From positions 1 to 64,000 of the forward strand of contig CACDYZ010000004.1 in NCBI GenBank assembly GCA_902557145.1: a stretch of DNA of 64,000 bases. Reading direction: 5' to 3'. Positions 28,542 to 38,311 of the stretch are shown here, in pieces. The first letter of the stretch is position 1; each line of letters begins with the position of its first letter. This stretch comes from an uncultured Alphaproteobacteria bacterium. Its GTDB lineage: Bacteria; Pseudomonadota; Alphaproteobacteria; HIMB59. Made by a program: the position numbers and the translations under genes. The notes under the pieces are model-generated. The model was not told the origin of the DNA. It ran no database searches and saw only the letters and a program-made list of their open reading frames with translations.

Positions 28542-30218
28542 TTATTTGTACATAGTCTGGTTTTTAGTACCAGGTGCAAATTCTTCTTTATCAACCCAAA
28601 TATTAACTATTGCAGGGATACCTGACTTTACAGCTTCTCTTGCTCGTTGAAGGGCTGGTTGAATTTCTTTTGCTTCTCTAACAGCCTCGCCATGACCACC
28701 AAAGATTTTTGCAAATTCATCAAAGTTAACATCTCCTAGGATGTTTCCAACATTACCTTTATCTTCTCCGTACTTCATAATTTGTCCAAATCTAATCTGA
28801 TTTTGAGCAGAGTTATTTCCTATAACAGTTAAAACAGGAGCTTTATGACGAACGAATGCCTCAAAATCCATACCTGTCATAGAAAATGCTCCATCTCCAC
28901 AGTATAAAAGAATTTCTTTTTCTGGAGCAGCTAATTTTGCAGCAAGCGCGTAAGGTACTCCAACTCCTAATGTTCCAAGTGGTCCCGGGTCCATCCAAGC
29001 ACCTGGCATTCTTGGTTGAACAGCCTGAGCACTAATAGTAACAACGTCTCCTCCATCGCCAATATAAATAGTGTCATCATTTAAAAACTGATTAAGTTCC
29101 CATGCCACTCTATAAGGGCTGATTGGAGATTTATCAGTTGTAAAAGTAGGCATCAGCTTTTCTAATGCTGCCTCTTCACCTGATCGAAGTTCACCAAACC
29201 AATCTGATCTATCTTTCTTTGTTCCTGCCTCTGAAATAGCTTTTAAAGTTGTTCCAATATGACCAACTAAGCCAAGAGAGATATCTCTATTTTTTCCTAC
29301 AGTTCTATAATCCATATCAATTTGAATCACTGTTGCATTTGGGTTTAATCTTTTTCCATAACCCATTCTGAAATCAAATGGTGTTCCAACGATTATAATA
29401 CAATCTGACTTAGTAAATGCATTTCTTCTAGTTCTGTGAAAGTGATGTGGGTCTCCTGGTGCCATTGAACCCCTTGCAGCACCATTTAAATAAGCAGGTA
29501 TGTTCATATTTTTGACAAATTCAATTGCTTCTGCTGTTGACTGGCAAGTCCAAACTTGTTGACCCAAAAGAACGCAAGGTCTCTCAGCTTTTGAAATTAT
29601 ATCAGCAGCCTTTTGAACATCTGTTGGGTCTGCTAATGTTTTTGATGAAGCACTATATTTGCCTGCCTGTGGTAAAACAGCTTTACTCATAGGAATAGAT
29701 GAGTCAAGAATGTCTCTTGGAATTTCTAAGAAAGATGGACCAAACGATCCATTTCTAGTTTCCCTGAAAGCCATTGAGACCATGTCTGCACATCTCTCAG
29801 TCGACATTACTGTAGCTGCAAATTTTGTAATGGGTTGCATCATGTCTACGTGAGGCAAATCTTGTAAAGATCCCATTTTATGTTGTGTAAGAGAGCTCTG
29901 ACCACCAATTAAAAGCATCGGAATTTCAGCTCTAAATGCGTTTGCAACGCCAGTTAATGCATGAGTAGTTCCTGGACCAGCAGTTACAACAGCGCAACCT
30001 GGTTTACCAGTCATTCGTGCATATCCGTCAGCAGCATGAGAGGCAACTTCTTCGTGACGAACGTCAATGATTTTAATTCCTTCGTTTAAACATCCATTAT
30101 AAATGTCAATAATGTGCCCTCCACATAAAGTATAAATTACTTCAACTCCTTCGGCTTTTAGGGCCTTTGCAACTAGCTCTCCACCAGTTATCATTTGTTC
30201 GTTTGATCCTGTCGACAT
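28542..30218 (-). CDS. ThDP-dependent 2-hydroxyacyl-CoA lyase / oxalyl-CoA decarboxylase-like enzyme
   Basis: 558 residues with the three ThDP-enzyme domains. Catalytic Glu56 lies in DVRHEEVASHAADGYAR, and the metal-diphosphate motif starts at CGDG (about 440) and ends in GNNSAQNQ. The N-terminus (GGELVAKALKAEGVEVIYTLCGGHI) looks more like the ILVBL/HACL2 and acetolactate-synthase-like branch than classical oxalyl-CoA decarboxylase, whose QGDYEEMDQ segment is replaced by LQDLPHVDMM. With frc 16 bases downstream, release of formyl-CoA from oxalyl-CoA or a 2-hydroxyacyl-CoA is the best guess. A palindromic operator candidate lies 18 bases upstream of the start. Confidence 0.75.
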   Translation of the reverse strand: MSTGSNEQMITGGELVAKALKAEGVEVIYTLCGGHIIDIYNGCLNEGIKIIDVRHEEVASHAADGYARMTGKPGCAVVTAGPGTTHALTGVANAFRAEIPMLLIGGQSSLTQHKMGSLQDLPHVDMMQPITKFAATVMSTERCADMVSMAFRETRNGSFGPSFLEIPRDILDSSIPMSKAVLPQAGKYSASSKTLADPTDVQKAADIISKAERPCVLLGQQVWTCQSTAEAIEFVKNMNIPAYLNGAARGSMAPGDPHHFHRTRRNAFTKSDCIIIVGTPFDFRMGYGKRLNPNATVIQIDMDYRTVGKNRDISLGLVGHIGTTLKAISEAGTKKDRSDWFGELRSGEEAALEKLMPTFTTDKSPISPYRVAWELNQFLNDDTIYIGDGGDVVTISAQAVQPRMPGAWMDPGPLGTLGVGVPYALAAKLAAPEKEILLYCGDGAFSMTGMDFEAFVRHKAPVLTVIGNNSAQNQIRFGQIMKYGEDKGNVGNILGDVNFDEFAKIFGGHGEAVREAKEIQPALQRAREAVKSGIPAIVNIWVDKEEFAPGTKNQTMYK

Positions 30219-30235
30219 ATTTAACCTCTCTCTGG

Positions 30236-30252
30236 TGGTATAATGTATACCA
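30236..30252. promoter_or_regulatory. Palindromic operator candidate upstream of the ThDP enzyme gene
   Basis: TGGTATAATGTATACCA: two perfect 7-base arms around a 3-base centre, close to the TGGT...ACCA form bound by FadR-type GntR regulators. It lies between the GntR/FCD gene and the ThDP enzyme start. Its 13-base core GTATAATGTATAC recurs at 34261-34273 at the other end of the transporter genes. Confidence 0.65.
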
Positions 30253-30281
30253 GATTATTAGGTGTTGCAAAGAATTTTGCC

Positions 30282-30941
30282 TTATGAATTAATGCTTTCT
30301 TGAATCTTATCTACTAATGTAAGTGCGTGATTTTTAAGAAGTTTTTCTGCTTTTGATGCTTGTCCTGCGACAAGAGATCTAACAATATCATTGTGTTCGT
30401 CAATAGATTTGACGGCCCTATTTGACTCGATTATAAACTTTTTCCTAAGGTATTGTAGATGGATTAATTGAGACTCTAAAATTTCCCCCATTAATTTAAC
30501 TTTAGTTAATTTCATAATTTGATTATGGAATTTGATGTTATCATTTGAGTAGTTATCTAGTTCGGATAAAACGTTCTCCTTAGAGTAATGACAGAATTTG
30601 TTTAAACTTTCTATTTCATCTTTCTTTGAATTTTTAATAATTAAGTGTGCAGCATAACCCTCTAGTCCTGCCCAAACAGTTACAATATCAACCAAATCTT
30701 TTTTTGATTTTCTATGGACAAAGACACCTCTTCTTGGAACAGTTTTTACAATACCCTCTTGCTCTAATTTGGCAACGGCCTCTCTTATAGGAGTTCGACT
30801 CACTCCTAGCTTTTCAGACAATTGTCTTTCATCTAAATGAAAATCACTTTCTTTTAAATATATATTCAAAGATAAAATATATTTTTTTAAAGACTCATAT
30901 ACTTTACCTTTAAGATTTACAGCTCCTATCTTTTGAATCAT
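30282..30941 (-). CDS. GntR family transcriptional regulator with FCD domain
   Basis: 219 residues. The N-terminal winged helix (about 11-77) has LSEKLGVSRTPIREAVAKLEQEGIVKTVPRRGVFVH, the GntR signature; the all-helical C-terminal FCD domain (about 85-210) includes HNQIMKL and EHNDIVRSL histidines that often bind a metal and an acid ligand. It lies between the transporter genes and the catabolic genes, all on the same strand. That placement makes it the likely local regulator responding to the transported acid or a breakdown product. Confidence 0.92.
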   Translation of the reverse strand: MIQKIGAVNLKGKVYESLKKYILSLNIYLKESDFHLDERQLSEKLGVSRTPIREAVAKLEQEGIVKTVPRRGVFVHRKSKKDLVDIVTVWAGLEGYAAHLIIKNSKKDEIESLNKFCHYSKENVLSELDNYSNDNIKFHNQIMKLTKVKLMGEILESQLIHLQYLRKKFIIESNRAVKSIDEHNDIVRSLVAGQASKAEKLLKNHALTLVDKIQESINS

Positions 30942-32465
30942 TTAAGCTGTTTGTTTTTTTTTAAAGAATCTTCTATAAAGAGGGCCGAATGCAGGCATTA
31001 TTAAAAGGACAATTGCTATATACATAATCACAGCCGCTATAGGTTTTTCCGAAACATCAAAAAATATCCCCATACTACCGTCAGATAAAATCAAAGATTG
31101 TCTTAAAGCTTTTTCAGCCAAAGGACCAAGAACAATTGACAAAACTGCAGGTGCAACTGGATAATCTAATTTTCTTAAGATATATCCTGCAAATCCAAAT
31201 AGTAACATCAGCCATACATCGTGCAAACTTTGAGTGGGAGCATAACCTCCTGTTACGCAAAGCACAAAAATAACTGGAGCTAAGATGGCAAAAGGTATTC
31301 TTAAGACCATTAAAAAAGCAGGTATTAATGCAATATTTAGAACAAGGGTAAAGAAATTTGCTATGTAAAGACTTCCGATCAACCCCCATACAAACTCGGG
31401 TTCTTGTGTAAACAAAAGAGGACCAGGTGTAAGTCCCCATAGGATCATACCACCGAGTAAAATAGCTGTAGTGGGCGATCCAGGTATTCCAAGTGTTAAC
31501 ATAGGAAGCATACTTCCAGTACTTGCTGAGTTGTTTGCACACTCTGGTGCAACAACACCTGCAGGTACACCTGAACCAAATTCTTTGGAGTTTTTTGATA
31601 ATTGTTTTGTGATACCGTACGACATGAGTGAAGCAGGCGTTGCACCTGCTGCAGGAAGAATTCCAACAAAGAAGCCTAAAAAAGAGCCTATGTTCATTGC
31701 CATAATAGTTTTCTTAAGTGCACCAAACGCTCTTCCGACTTCATTCATGTTGACAGATAATTTTGACATTTGGACTTTGCCTTTTGTTTCCTCAAGAGTC
31801 CAAAGCATTTCACCTATCCCGTATATACCTATGGCTAGAACTAGGAAATTAATTCCATGAAGGAAACCAGGTATGTTAAAGAAAATCAATCTTGGTTTTC
31901 CAGTGATTAAATCCAAACCAATAGTTGACAATGCTAGTCCGATTAAAATTGAAAAAATAGTTTTCGGAACATCATCTCCACCTAAACCCACAAAAGTTGC
32001 AAAGGCCATAACCATTAATGCAAATGTTTCTGGAGCATTAAACCTGAGGGCAACTTCAGCAAGAGGTGGGGCAAATAAAGTAAACAGAATAACAGAGACA
32101 GTACCACCAACAAACGAACCAACTGCAGCAGCAGTTAATGCAGTCATGGCCTCCCCTTTGACCGCCAGAGGTCTTCCATCAAAAACTGTTGCAACAGCAG
32201 TAGAGGCTCCCGGTATACCAAGCATAACTGAACTAATGGCACCACCATACATTGCACCGTAGTATACAGCAGCAAGAAAAATTATTGCTGCAGTGGGTGG
32301 TATAATAAATGTAATAGGAATTAGGATTGCCACACCATTTACTGAACCAAGACCTGGCATAGCTCCAACAAATAGACCTATTAAACATCCAAATATGAGT
32401 AGTGCTAGATTAAACCACTGAAGTGATGTAAAAATTCCATCTAGAAGAAATCCGACAGTTTCCAT
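30942..32465 (-). CDS. Tripartite tricarboxylate transporter, large membrane subunit (TctA family)
   Basis: 507 residues with about twelve membrane segments. GLFVGAMPGLGSVNGVAILIP, YYGAMYGGAISSVMLGIPGASTAVATVFDGRPLA and the second-half NNSASTGSMLPMLTLGIPGSPTTAILLGGMILWGLTPGP repeat are the TctA signature. It catalyses binding-protein-dependent, ion-driven carboxylate uptake. It stops one base before the GntR start. Substrates of this family range from citrate to aromatic acids; here the neighbours suggest a small organic acid. Confidence 0.95.
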   Translation of the reverse strand: METVGFLLDGIFTSLQWFNLALLIFGCLIGLFVGAMPGLGSVNGVAILIPITFIIPPTAAIIFLAAVYYGAMYGGAISSVMLGIPGASTAVATVFDGRPLAVKGEAMTALTAAAVGSFVGGTVSVILFTLFAPPLAEVALRFNAPETFALMVMAFATFVGLGGDDVPKTIFSILIGLALSTIGLDLITGKPRLIFFNIPGFLHGINFLVLAIGIYGIGEMLWTLEETKGKVQMSKLSVNMNEVGRAFGALKKTIMAMNIGSFLGFFVGILPAAGATPASLMSYGITKQLSKNSKEFGSGVPAGVVAPECANNSASTGSMLPMLTLGIPGSPTTAILLGGMILWGLTPGPLLFTQEPEFVWGLIGSLYIANFFTLVLNIALIPAFLMVLRIPFAILAPVIFVLCVTGGYAPTQSLHDVWLMLLFGFAGYILRKLDYPVAPAVLSIVLGPLAEKALRQSLILSDGSMGIFFDVSEKPIAAVIMYIAIVLLIMPAFGPLYRRFFKKKQTA

Positions 32466-32491
32466 ATAATCTAATTATTCTCTTTCAAAAA

Positions 32492-33106
32492 TTATTTAAT
32501 AAATCTAGTTGTTAAAAAAACTAAAGCTGTTGGTAAAACAACTGTTAAAATAATAAAAATCATTTTCACAGCAAATGAAAATCCACCATACATAAAGTCG
32601 TAGACTGGATAAAATAAGGGCTCAGATATTCCTTGAGGTAAAGGTATTTTCAACATCCACTCAAAAAATAAAAAAGTTAATATAGGTGTTGTTATTGCGA
32701 ATATAGTTATAAATGCAAAACTTTTTTCACTGAAGTATCTTAGGTAAAATGCCAAAAAGAAAATAAGTGAAAAATAAATTCCAAGATAACCAATAGCTAA
32801 AACTAAGACTACTAATGAGATAATAGTTACAGCTATAAATTTAAAAGCCACAGCATCAATAAAAGGAGTGTCATCTTTAGATTGTGGTGATCTTTTTAAA
32901 ACAAATTTTATTATGGTAAGAGTAGTGCATATGAGCATACCAAGGGATAGGTAAAAAGGGAGAAATCCAGCACCCATATTTTCTTCTGCATTCCATGTAA
33001 TCCTATTCTCTGCACTTTTAATCATTAGAGCGATTGAGCATAAAGCCAAAATAACAGCAACAGCAATTTCTGCTCTTTTGACAGTTATTTTGTTTGTTAT
33101 GCTCAT
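32492..33106 (-). CDS. Tripartite tricarboxylate transporter, small membrane subunit (TctB family)
   Basis: 204 residues with four to five hydrophobic segments, the TctB layout. The N-terminal helix is followed by NMGAGFLPFYLSLGMLICT, a typical TctB stretch. Position between TctC and TctA genes confirms the call. Slightly longer than many TctB proteins because of an extra C-terminal hydrophobic segment. Confidence 0.92.
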   Translation of the reverse strand: MSITNKITVKRAEIAVAVILALCSIALMIKSAENRITWNAEENMGAGFLPFYLSLGMLICTTLTIIKFVLKRSPQSKDDTPFIDAVAFKFIAVTIISLVVLVLAIGYLGIYFSLIFFLAFYLRYFSEKSFAFITIFAITTPILTFLFFEWMLKIPLPQGISEPLFYPVYDFMYGGFSFAVKMIFIILTVVLPTALVFLTTRFIK

Positions 33107-33125
33107 ATCACTCGTAACTTAAGTA

Positions 33126-34103
33126 TTAGTTAAAGTTTTTAATGATCTCGCCGTGCTTCTCATATTCAATTGCTAAGAAGTCTTTAAGACCAAAACCTTC
33201 TAACCAGCTCATTAACTTTCCGTCGTCAATGTTGAAAGTTTGGAACTCGTCATCATGATAAACAGTGTGAAGAAGACCTGTGTAGTACTTCTCTACTTCT
33301 GCATCAATACCAGCTGGAGCCATAAATGCTCTCATCATGTAGTATTCAAGATCAGGATAACCTAATTCATATGAAGATGGTACTTCAGGGAATGCAGGAT
33401 TTCTTTCAGGAGTCATCATGACTAATGCTTTTGAATCACCTGATTGGTAGAAACCCATTTGCTCTGAAGGGTTGTTTAATGTGAAATCAGACTCACCACC
33501 AACTAGTCCCTTAGCAACAGCACCACCGCCGCTGTATGGAACATACTTAGCGTCAAATCCAAATTGACCTCTCATCATACCAAGAAGTAATTCGTCCTCA
33601 GACATACTTCCTGTACCACCCATTACAAGACCATTACCTCTTGCTAGGTCAATGAAATCATCAAATGTTTCTACACCAGCAGTGTTCTTACCTTCTGTTG
33701 CAATCCATACTAGGAAAGTATCAGTGATAAGTCTTGCTAAAGGTGTAAAGTCATTAAAGAAATCAATGCCTAATTCTGGCTGGTTTACGGGTGTAGTAAG
33801 AACGTTGTTAAGAGTAATGATAAGTGTGTGCTCATCACCAGCTTTTTTCTTAACATAAGTCATAGCTTCACCACCTGATCCACCAGATTTGTTAATCGGA
33901 ATCACAGGCTTAGATGCGTAATCGTTCTTCTCGATAACACCTTGAACTAATCTAGCGATTTCGTCAGCTCCACCACCTTGACCAGCTGGTATAATAAGCT
34001 CAACAGGCTTCTTTGGACTAAAAGGCTTCGCAGAAGACACTGAGCTAACAGCGACAAGTGAAAGTGAAACAACTACTAATGCTAATTTCTTAATTATTGA
34101 CAT
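33126..34103 (-). CDS. Tripartite tricarboxylate transporter, periplasmic substrate-binding protein (TctC/Bug family)
   Basis: 325 residues. A signal peptide (about 1-25, ending SSVSSA) is followed by the Bug-type two-lobed fold, with PVELIIPAGQGGGADEIARLVQG near the N-terminus and VPYSGGGAVAKGLVGGESDFTLNNPSE in the middle, where Bug proteins contact the ligand carboxylate. It is the first gene of the transporter operon and would be the most highly expressed. Its promoter region (34104-34265) also serves the divergent oxidoreductase gene. Confidence 0.93.
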   Translation of the reverse strand: MSIIKKLALVVVSLSLVAVSSVSSAKPFSPKKPVELIIPAGQGGGADEIARLVQGVIEKNDYASKPVIPINKSGGSGGEAMTYVKKKAGDEHTLIITLNNVLTTPVNQPELGIDFFNDFTPLARLITDTFLVWIATEGKNTAGVETFDDFIDLARGNGLVMGGTGSMSEDELLLGMMRGQFGFDAKYVPYSGGGAVAKGLVGGESDFTLNNPSEQMGFYQSGDSKALVMMTPERNPAFPEVPSSYELGYPDLEYYMMRAFMAPAGIDAEVEKYYTGLLHTVYHDDEFQTFNIDDGKLMSWLEGFGLKDFLAIEYEKHGEIIKNFN

Positions 34104-34207
34104 ATTGTTTCCTCCTATAGGTTAGGACGTAGAATAGACTATTTATAGTAGATTGAAAAATAATAATTTTCGTTGTTTCATAATTTGAAATTTTTATCAA
34201 ATATTGT

Positions 34208-34220
34208 TGGTATACATAAT
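34208..34220. promoter_or_regulatory. Possible operator half-site between tctC-like and oxidoreductase genes
   Basis: TGGTATACATAAT repeats one arm and the centre of the palindrome found at 30236 (in reverse orientation TGGTATACATTATACCA), but the second arm is degenerate. It lies about 50 bases from the full palindrome at 34259, a spacing that could allow cooperative binding. Tentative. Confidence 0.4.
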
Positions 34221-34258
34221 CTTTTATTAACCCTTATAACAGAGATTGTTTTTAAGAA

Positions 34259-34275
34259 TTGTATAATGTATACAA
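34259..34275. promoter_or_regulatory. Palindromic operator candidate in the divergent promoter region
   Basis: TTGTATAATGTATACAA: perfect 7-base arms around ATG, sharing the 13-base core GTATAATGTATAC with the site at 30236. The centre ATG is also the most plausible start codon of the oxidoreductase gene, so a bound regulator would block both its initiation region and possibly the divergent transporter promoter. Confidence 0.6.
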
Positions 34276-35270
34276 AATGCCAGAGGAAAATAATTTTGAA
34301 ATTTATTAATAATAATGAGGGTAATCTCTTTATAGATGAAAAAGTATTGAATAATCCTCTTGATAGCCAAATACAAATTGAAATTGATTACGCTGGTATC
34401 AACAGAGCCGATATTCTTCAAAGAAAAGGTCACTACCCTCCACCAAAAGGTGAAAGTGAAATAATCGGTCTCGAGTGCTCAGGTAAAGTTTCAAAATTAG
34501 GTAAGTTAGTAAAAAAATTTAGTTTAGGAGACCACGTATGTGCAATTCTAGCAGGTGGTGGTTATGCAGAATTTGTGAATGTTGATGAAAAACAAGTTAT
34601 GCCCTTACCAAGCAATTTAAATTCCCTTGAGGCGGGAGGTTTGCCTGAAACGACACTCACAGTTTATGAAAATATTTTTAATGTATCGAACTTCCAAAAA
34701 GATGAAAGTATTCTAATACATGGGGGAAGTAGTGGCATAGGCACTACAGCTATTTCTATTCTTAAAAACTATACAAAAAATCTTTACGTTACTGCAGGGA
34801 CAAATCAAAAGTGTAAGAGCTGTATAGAATTAGGGGCAACAGAAGCTATTAATTATAAAGATTTAGATTTTGAGGAATATTTTAATGAGAAAAAATTAAA
34901 AGTTGATGTTATATTAGACATGGTTGGAGGAGAGTATCTAAAAAAAAATTTAAAAATTTTAAACTTTAAAGGAAGACTCACTTACATAGCTGCCTTAGGT
35001 GGAATTAAAGGTGAAGCTAATCTCCTGCATATAATGAACAAACAACTAAAAATTTCTGGTTCAACATTGAGATCTAGAACTCCTTTAGAAAAAGGAATTA
35101 TTGTCGATCAAGTGCAAAAAGAAATATGGCCCTTGATAGAGGATGGTAAATATAAGCCTACAATTTTTGAAACTTTTAAAATGCATGAAGTAAATAAAGC
35201 ACACGAAGTTATGGAAAAGTCCGATCACATTGGAAAAATAGTATTAGATATAAAAGGAGAACAGGCATGA
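34266..35270 (+). CDS. NADPH:quinone oxidoreductase-like protein (MDR/PIG3 branch)
   Basis: About 334 residues of the zinc-free medium-chain dehydrogenase family. [31 protein letters not shown] is close to the PIG3/Qor branch, and the nucleotide loop is [12 protein letters not shown]. The frame is open from 34173, but that extension reads like promoter sequence and has no homologous look, so I prefer the ATG at 34266. This start sits inside a palindrome shared with the organic-acid cluster and lacks an obvious Shine-Dalgarno. The stop overlaps the sucC start as ATGA, so it may be cotranscribed with sucCD. Confidence 0.85.
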   Translation: MYTKCQRKIILKFINNNEGNLFIDEKVLNNPLDSQIQIEIDYAGINRADILQRKGHYPPPKGESEIIGLECSGKVSKLGKLVKKFSLGDHVCAILAGGGYAEFVNVDEKQVMPLPSNLNSLEAGGLPETTLTVYENIFNVSNFQKDESILIHGGSSGIGTTAISILKNYTKNLYVTAGTNQKCKSCIELGATEAINYKDLDFEEYFNEKKLKVDVILDMVGGEYLKKNLKILNFKGRLTYIAALGGIKGEANLLHIMNKQLKISGSTLRSRTPLEKGIIVDQVQKEIWPLIEDGKYKPTIFETFKMHEVNKAHEVMEKSDHIGKIVLDIKGEQA

Positions 35271-36454
35271 ATCTGCACGAATACCAAGCGAAAATTTTAT
35301 TGAAAAATAATAATGTAAGAGTTTTAAATGGATATCCAGTATTGGATGATAGCGATATAGATACTGCTGTAGACTCTATCCAAACACCTGTAATGGTGGT
35401 GAAATCTCAAATTCATGCCGGAGGAAGAGGTGCGGGTAAGTTTAAAGATAGTGGTGATGCAAAAGGTGGAGTTAGAGTTTGTTTTTCTAAGGATGAGGCT
35501 AAAGATAATGCTAAAAAAATGTTTGGCAAAACTCTCGTAACAAAACAAACCGGTCCAAGCGGAAAGCAAGTAAATCGTCTTTATATCGAAGAGGGTTGTG
35601 ATATTAAAAAAGAGTATTATTTAAGTATGCTTGTAGATCGAGCTACATCCTCAATATCAATAATAGCTTCTACCGAAGGTGGTATGGAAATTGAAGAGGT
35701 AGCTGAGAAGGAGCCTGAAAAAATCATTACAGTTAATATACCCGGAGATAGTATGATTGATCAAAATAGTTTAGATAAATTAATTAAGGGCTTAAAAATA
35801 GATCAAAATCTTTCAACAGACTTCTGTGATCAAATTCAAAAAATATATAATAGCTTTTTATCAACAGATGCTTCTCTAGTCGAGGTTAATCCATTTGTTT
35901 TAACTGGCGAAGGTAATTTTTTAGCTTTAGATGCAAAAGTATCCATAGACGATAATGCACTTTATAAACACAAAGATGTTGCATCTATGAGAGATGAAAC
36001 TGAAGAAGATCCAGCTGAAATCGAAGCATCAAAACACGAACTTAACTATGTAAAATTAGATGGTCAAATTGGTTGCATGGTTAATGGAGCAGGATTAGCA
36101 ATGGGCACAATGGACATTATTAAATTACATGGTGGTAGTCCTGCAAATTTCTTAGATGTTGGAGGTGGAGCTACAAAAGAAAGAGTAGCAAAAGCATTTT
36201 CTATTATTCTGCAGGATCCAAATGTGAAAGCAATTTTAGTAAATATTTTTGGTGGTATCATGAAATGTGACATCATTGCTGAAGGTGTTGTAGCTGCAGC
36301 TAAAGAGCTGTCTATAGAGGTTCCATTGGTAGTAAGATTAGAAGGAACCAATGTTGACCTAGGAAAAGAAATTTTAAATAAATCTGGGCTCTCAATCATA
36401 TCTGCTGATAATTTAGATGATGCAGCTCAAAAAGCAGTTAAGGCTTTGAATTAA
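35267..36454 (+). CDS. sucC: Succinyl-CoA ligase, beta subunit
   Basis: 395 residues. It begins [12 protein letters not shown], with an ATP-grasp domain ([38 protein letters not shown]) and a C-terminal CoA-ligase domain containing [30 protein letters not shown] and [15 protein letters not shown]. It catalyses substrate-level phosphorylation in the TCA cycle. An aggaga Shine-Dalgarno lies in the end of the upstream gene. The closely related malate-CoA ligase beta subunit is an alternative, less likely from the N-terminal sequence. Confidence 0.96.
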   Translation: MNLHEYQAKILLKNNNVRVLNGYPVLDDSDIDTAVDSIQTPVMVVKSQIHAGGRGAGKFKDSGDAKGGVRVCFSKDEAKDNAKKMFGKTLVTKQTGPSGKQVNRLYIEEGCDIKKEYYLSMLVDRATSSISIIASTEGGMEIEEVAEKEPEKIITVNIPGDSMIDQNSLDKLIKGLKIDQNLSTDFCDQIQKIYNSFLSTDASLVEVNPFVLTGEGNFLALDAKVSIDDNALYKHKDVASMRDETEEDPAEIEASKHELNYVKLDGQIGCMVNGAGLAMGTMDIIKLHGGSPANFLDVGGGATKERVAKAFSIILQDPNVKAILVNIFGGIMKCDIIAEGVVAAAKELSIEVPLVVRLEGTNVDLGKEILNKSGLSIISADNLDDAAQKAVKALN

Positions 36455-36464
36455 AGGAGAGGTC

Positions 36465-37337
36465 ATGTCAGTACTAATAGATAAAAATACCAAAGTTATT
36501 TGCCAAGGATTTACAGGCTCGCAAGGAACTTTCCACTCAGAACAAGCAATTAAATACGGAACCCTGATGGTCGGTGGAGTGACCCCAAAGAAAGGCGGTC
36601 AAGAACACTTAGGTCTTCCAGTATTCAACAGTGTCATGGAGGCTAAAGACAGTACTGAAGCAAATGCAACTGTAATATATGTTCCACCTCCCTTTGCTGC
36701 AGGTGCTATTATTGAAGCTATTGATGCTGATATGGAGTTAATTGTTTGTATAACTGAGGGTGTCCCAGTACTCGATATGATGCAGGTAAAAAGAAAATTA
36801 GAAAAATCGAAATCGCGTTTAATTGGTCCAAACTGTCCAGGAATAATTACACCAGATGAATGTAAAATAGGTATCATGCCTGGCCATATTCATCAAAAAG
36901 GAAAAATAGGCATTGTTAGTAGATCTGGGACTCTTACTTATGAAGCAGTCGCTCAAACATCTGCAGTAGGTCTAGGACAATCAACTTGTATTGGTATTGG
37001 TGGAGATCCAATTAACGGTACAAACTTTATAGACTGTCTTGATCTATTTTTAAAAGACCCTGAAACTGAGGGTATTATTATGATAGGAGAAATTGGTGGT
37101 ACTGCTGAAGAAGAGGCCGCAGAGTTTATAAAAAAATCTGAAATTAAAAAACCAGTTGCATCTTTTATAGCTGGTGCAAGCGCTCCTGCTGGAAAAAGAA
37201 TGGGTCATGCTGGCGCCATTATATCAGGTGGAAAAGGTACTGCTGAGTCAAAGTTTAATGCTTTAGAGGAGGCAGGAGTTCATATCTCAAAATCACCAGC
37301 AAAATTAGGCGAAACAATTAAAGAGGTACTGAGTTAA
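36465..37337 (+). CDS. sucD: Succinyl-CoA ligase, alpha subunit
   Basis: 290 residues. CoA-binding [18 protein letters not shown] near the N-terminus, [11 protein letters not shown], and the phosphohistidine His in [20 protein letters not shown] (about 242-261). It partners sucC, which ends 10 bases upstream; aaaggagaggt is a strong Shine-Dalgarno. Ends 4 bases inside the convergent reductase gene. Confidence 0.97.
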   Translation: MSVLIDKNTKVICQGFTGSQGTFHSEQAIKYGTLMVGGVTPKKGGQEHLGLPVFNSVMEAKDSTEANATVIYVPPPFAAGAIIEAIDADMELIVCITEGVPVLDMMQVKRKLEKSKSRLIGPNCPGIITPDECKIGIMPGHIHQKGKIGIVSRSGTLTYEAVAQTSAVGLGQSTCIGIGGDPINGTNFIDCLDLFLKDPETEGIIMIGEIGGTAEEEAAEFIKKSEIKKPVASFIAGASAPAGKRMGHAGAIISGGKGTAESKFNALEEAGVHISKSPAKLGETIKEVLS

Positions 37338-38311
37338 TATAATTTAGCTTCTTTTGCTCTAAGTTTTGTCAAAGCGAGCACTGTATCAATTGTTGGTGTT
37401 GGAATATTTGTAATTCTTCCAAGTTCTTGAACTGAAGAAATTAGAGCATCAATTTCCATTGGTCTATCACGTTCTAAATCTTGAAGCATTGATGTTTTAT
37501 GCTCACCCACTGCTTTAGCAGCATCTATTCTTCTTTCCACGTCAAAAGGTTTGTCAATTCCTAAACTTTGAGAAATGGCATGTGCTTCATTCATCATATT
37601 TTTTACAACATCCCTAACTTCATGGTTGCTACAAATTTTTACAAGAGTAGATGTAGTAAGTGCACTGATAGGGTTAAGAGACAAGTTACCAAAAAGCTTT
37701 AGCCATATATCTCCCTTAATATTTGGTCTAACTGGTGCTTGAAAGCCAGCTTTTTCTAATGTCTCAGAAAGATTTTTAATTCTATCTGTTTCCTCGCCGT
37801 TAATTTCTCCTAATTGAAACTTGTCACCCTCTAGGTGTTGAATTACACCTGGTTTAATAACCTCTGAGGCTGGATTGACTATACAACCAATAATTTTTTC
37901 AGGACCTATTCGAGACCATTGACTTCCATCTGGATCAACTGAGGTAACTTTTTTATCTTTGAAGTCAGGATTACTGTGATTATAAAAGTACCACCACGGA
38001 ATACCATTTACTCCCCAGACAAATGACGTATCTTCTTTCATAAGTACTTCAAAAGCATCAAGACAACCTGGCACAGAATGTGCTTTTAGAGTCACAAAAA
38101 TATAATCTTGCTTTCCTGCTTTCTCTGCTGTGTCAACGCACTTAGGATAAACCACAAGTTCTTTACCATCTTTTCTTAATCTTAATCCATCTTGTCTAAT
38201 AGCTTCATAGTGAGGGCCCCTTGCAATCAAAGTAACATCAGCACCAATTTCAGTTAATTTTGCTCCAAGGTAACCACCTATTGCACCAGCACCGTAAATA
38301 CAAATTTTCAT
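37334..38311 (-). CDS. Ketopantoate reductase family protein (PanE/ApbA)
   Basis: 325 residues. N-terminal NADP-binding [13 protein letters not shown] (7-19) and a C-terminal helical domain ([21 protein letters not shown], then [24 protein letters not shown]) with the expected catalytic Lys and Asn/Glu. PanE reduces ketopantoate to pantoate, but the family includes other 2-ketoacid reductases. It directly follows the aminotransferase gene (0-base gap), so a role reducing the transaminase's keto product, for example hydroxypyruvate, is a possible alternative. Confidence 0.85.
   Translation of the reverse strand: MKICIYGAGAIGGYLGAKLTEIGADVTLIARGPHYEAIRQDGLRLRKDGKELVVYPKCVDTAEKAGKQDYIFVTLKAHSVPGCLDAFEVLMKEDTSFVWGVNGIPWWYFYNHSNPDFKDKKVTSVDPDGSQWSRIGPEKIIGCIVNPASEVIKPGVIQHLEGDKFQLGEINGEETDRIKNLSETLEKAGFQAPVRPNIKGDIWLKLFGNLSLNPISALTTSTLVKICSNHEVRDVVKNMMNEAHAISQSLGIDKPFDVERRIDAAKAVGEHKTSMLQDLERDRPMEIDALISSVQELGRITNIPTPTIDTVLALTKLRAKEAKLY

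Noticed and set aside
28542..30218. Naming the ThDP enzyme oxc outright because it sits beside frc
   Set aside because: Sequence features typical of oxalyl-CoA decarboxylase are missing, so a broader call is safer.
31114..31542. Long open frame inside the TctA-like gene, with further plus-strand frames at 31471-31860 and 31873-32262
   Set aside because: They are shadows of a strongly supported transporter gene and show no recognisable protein features.
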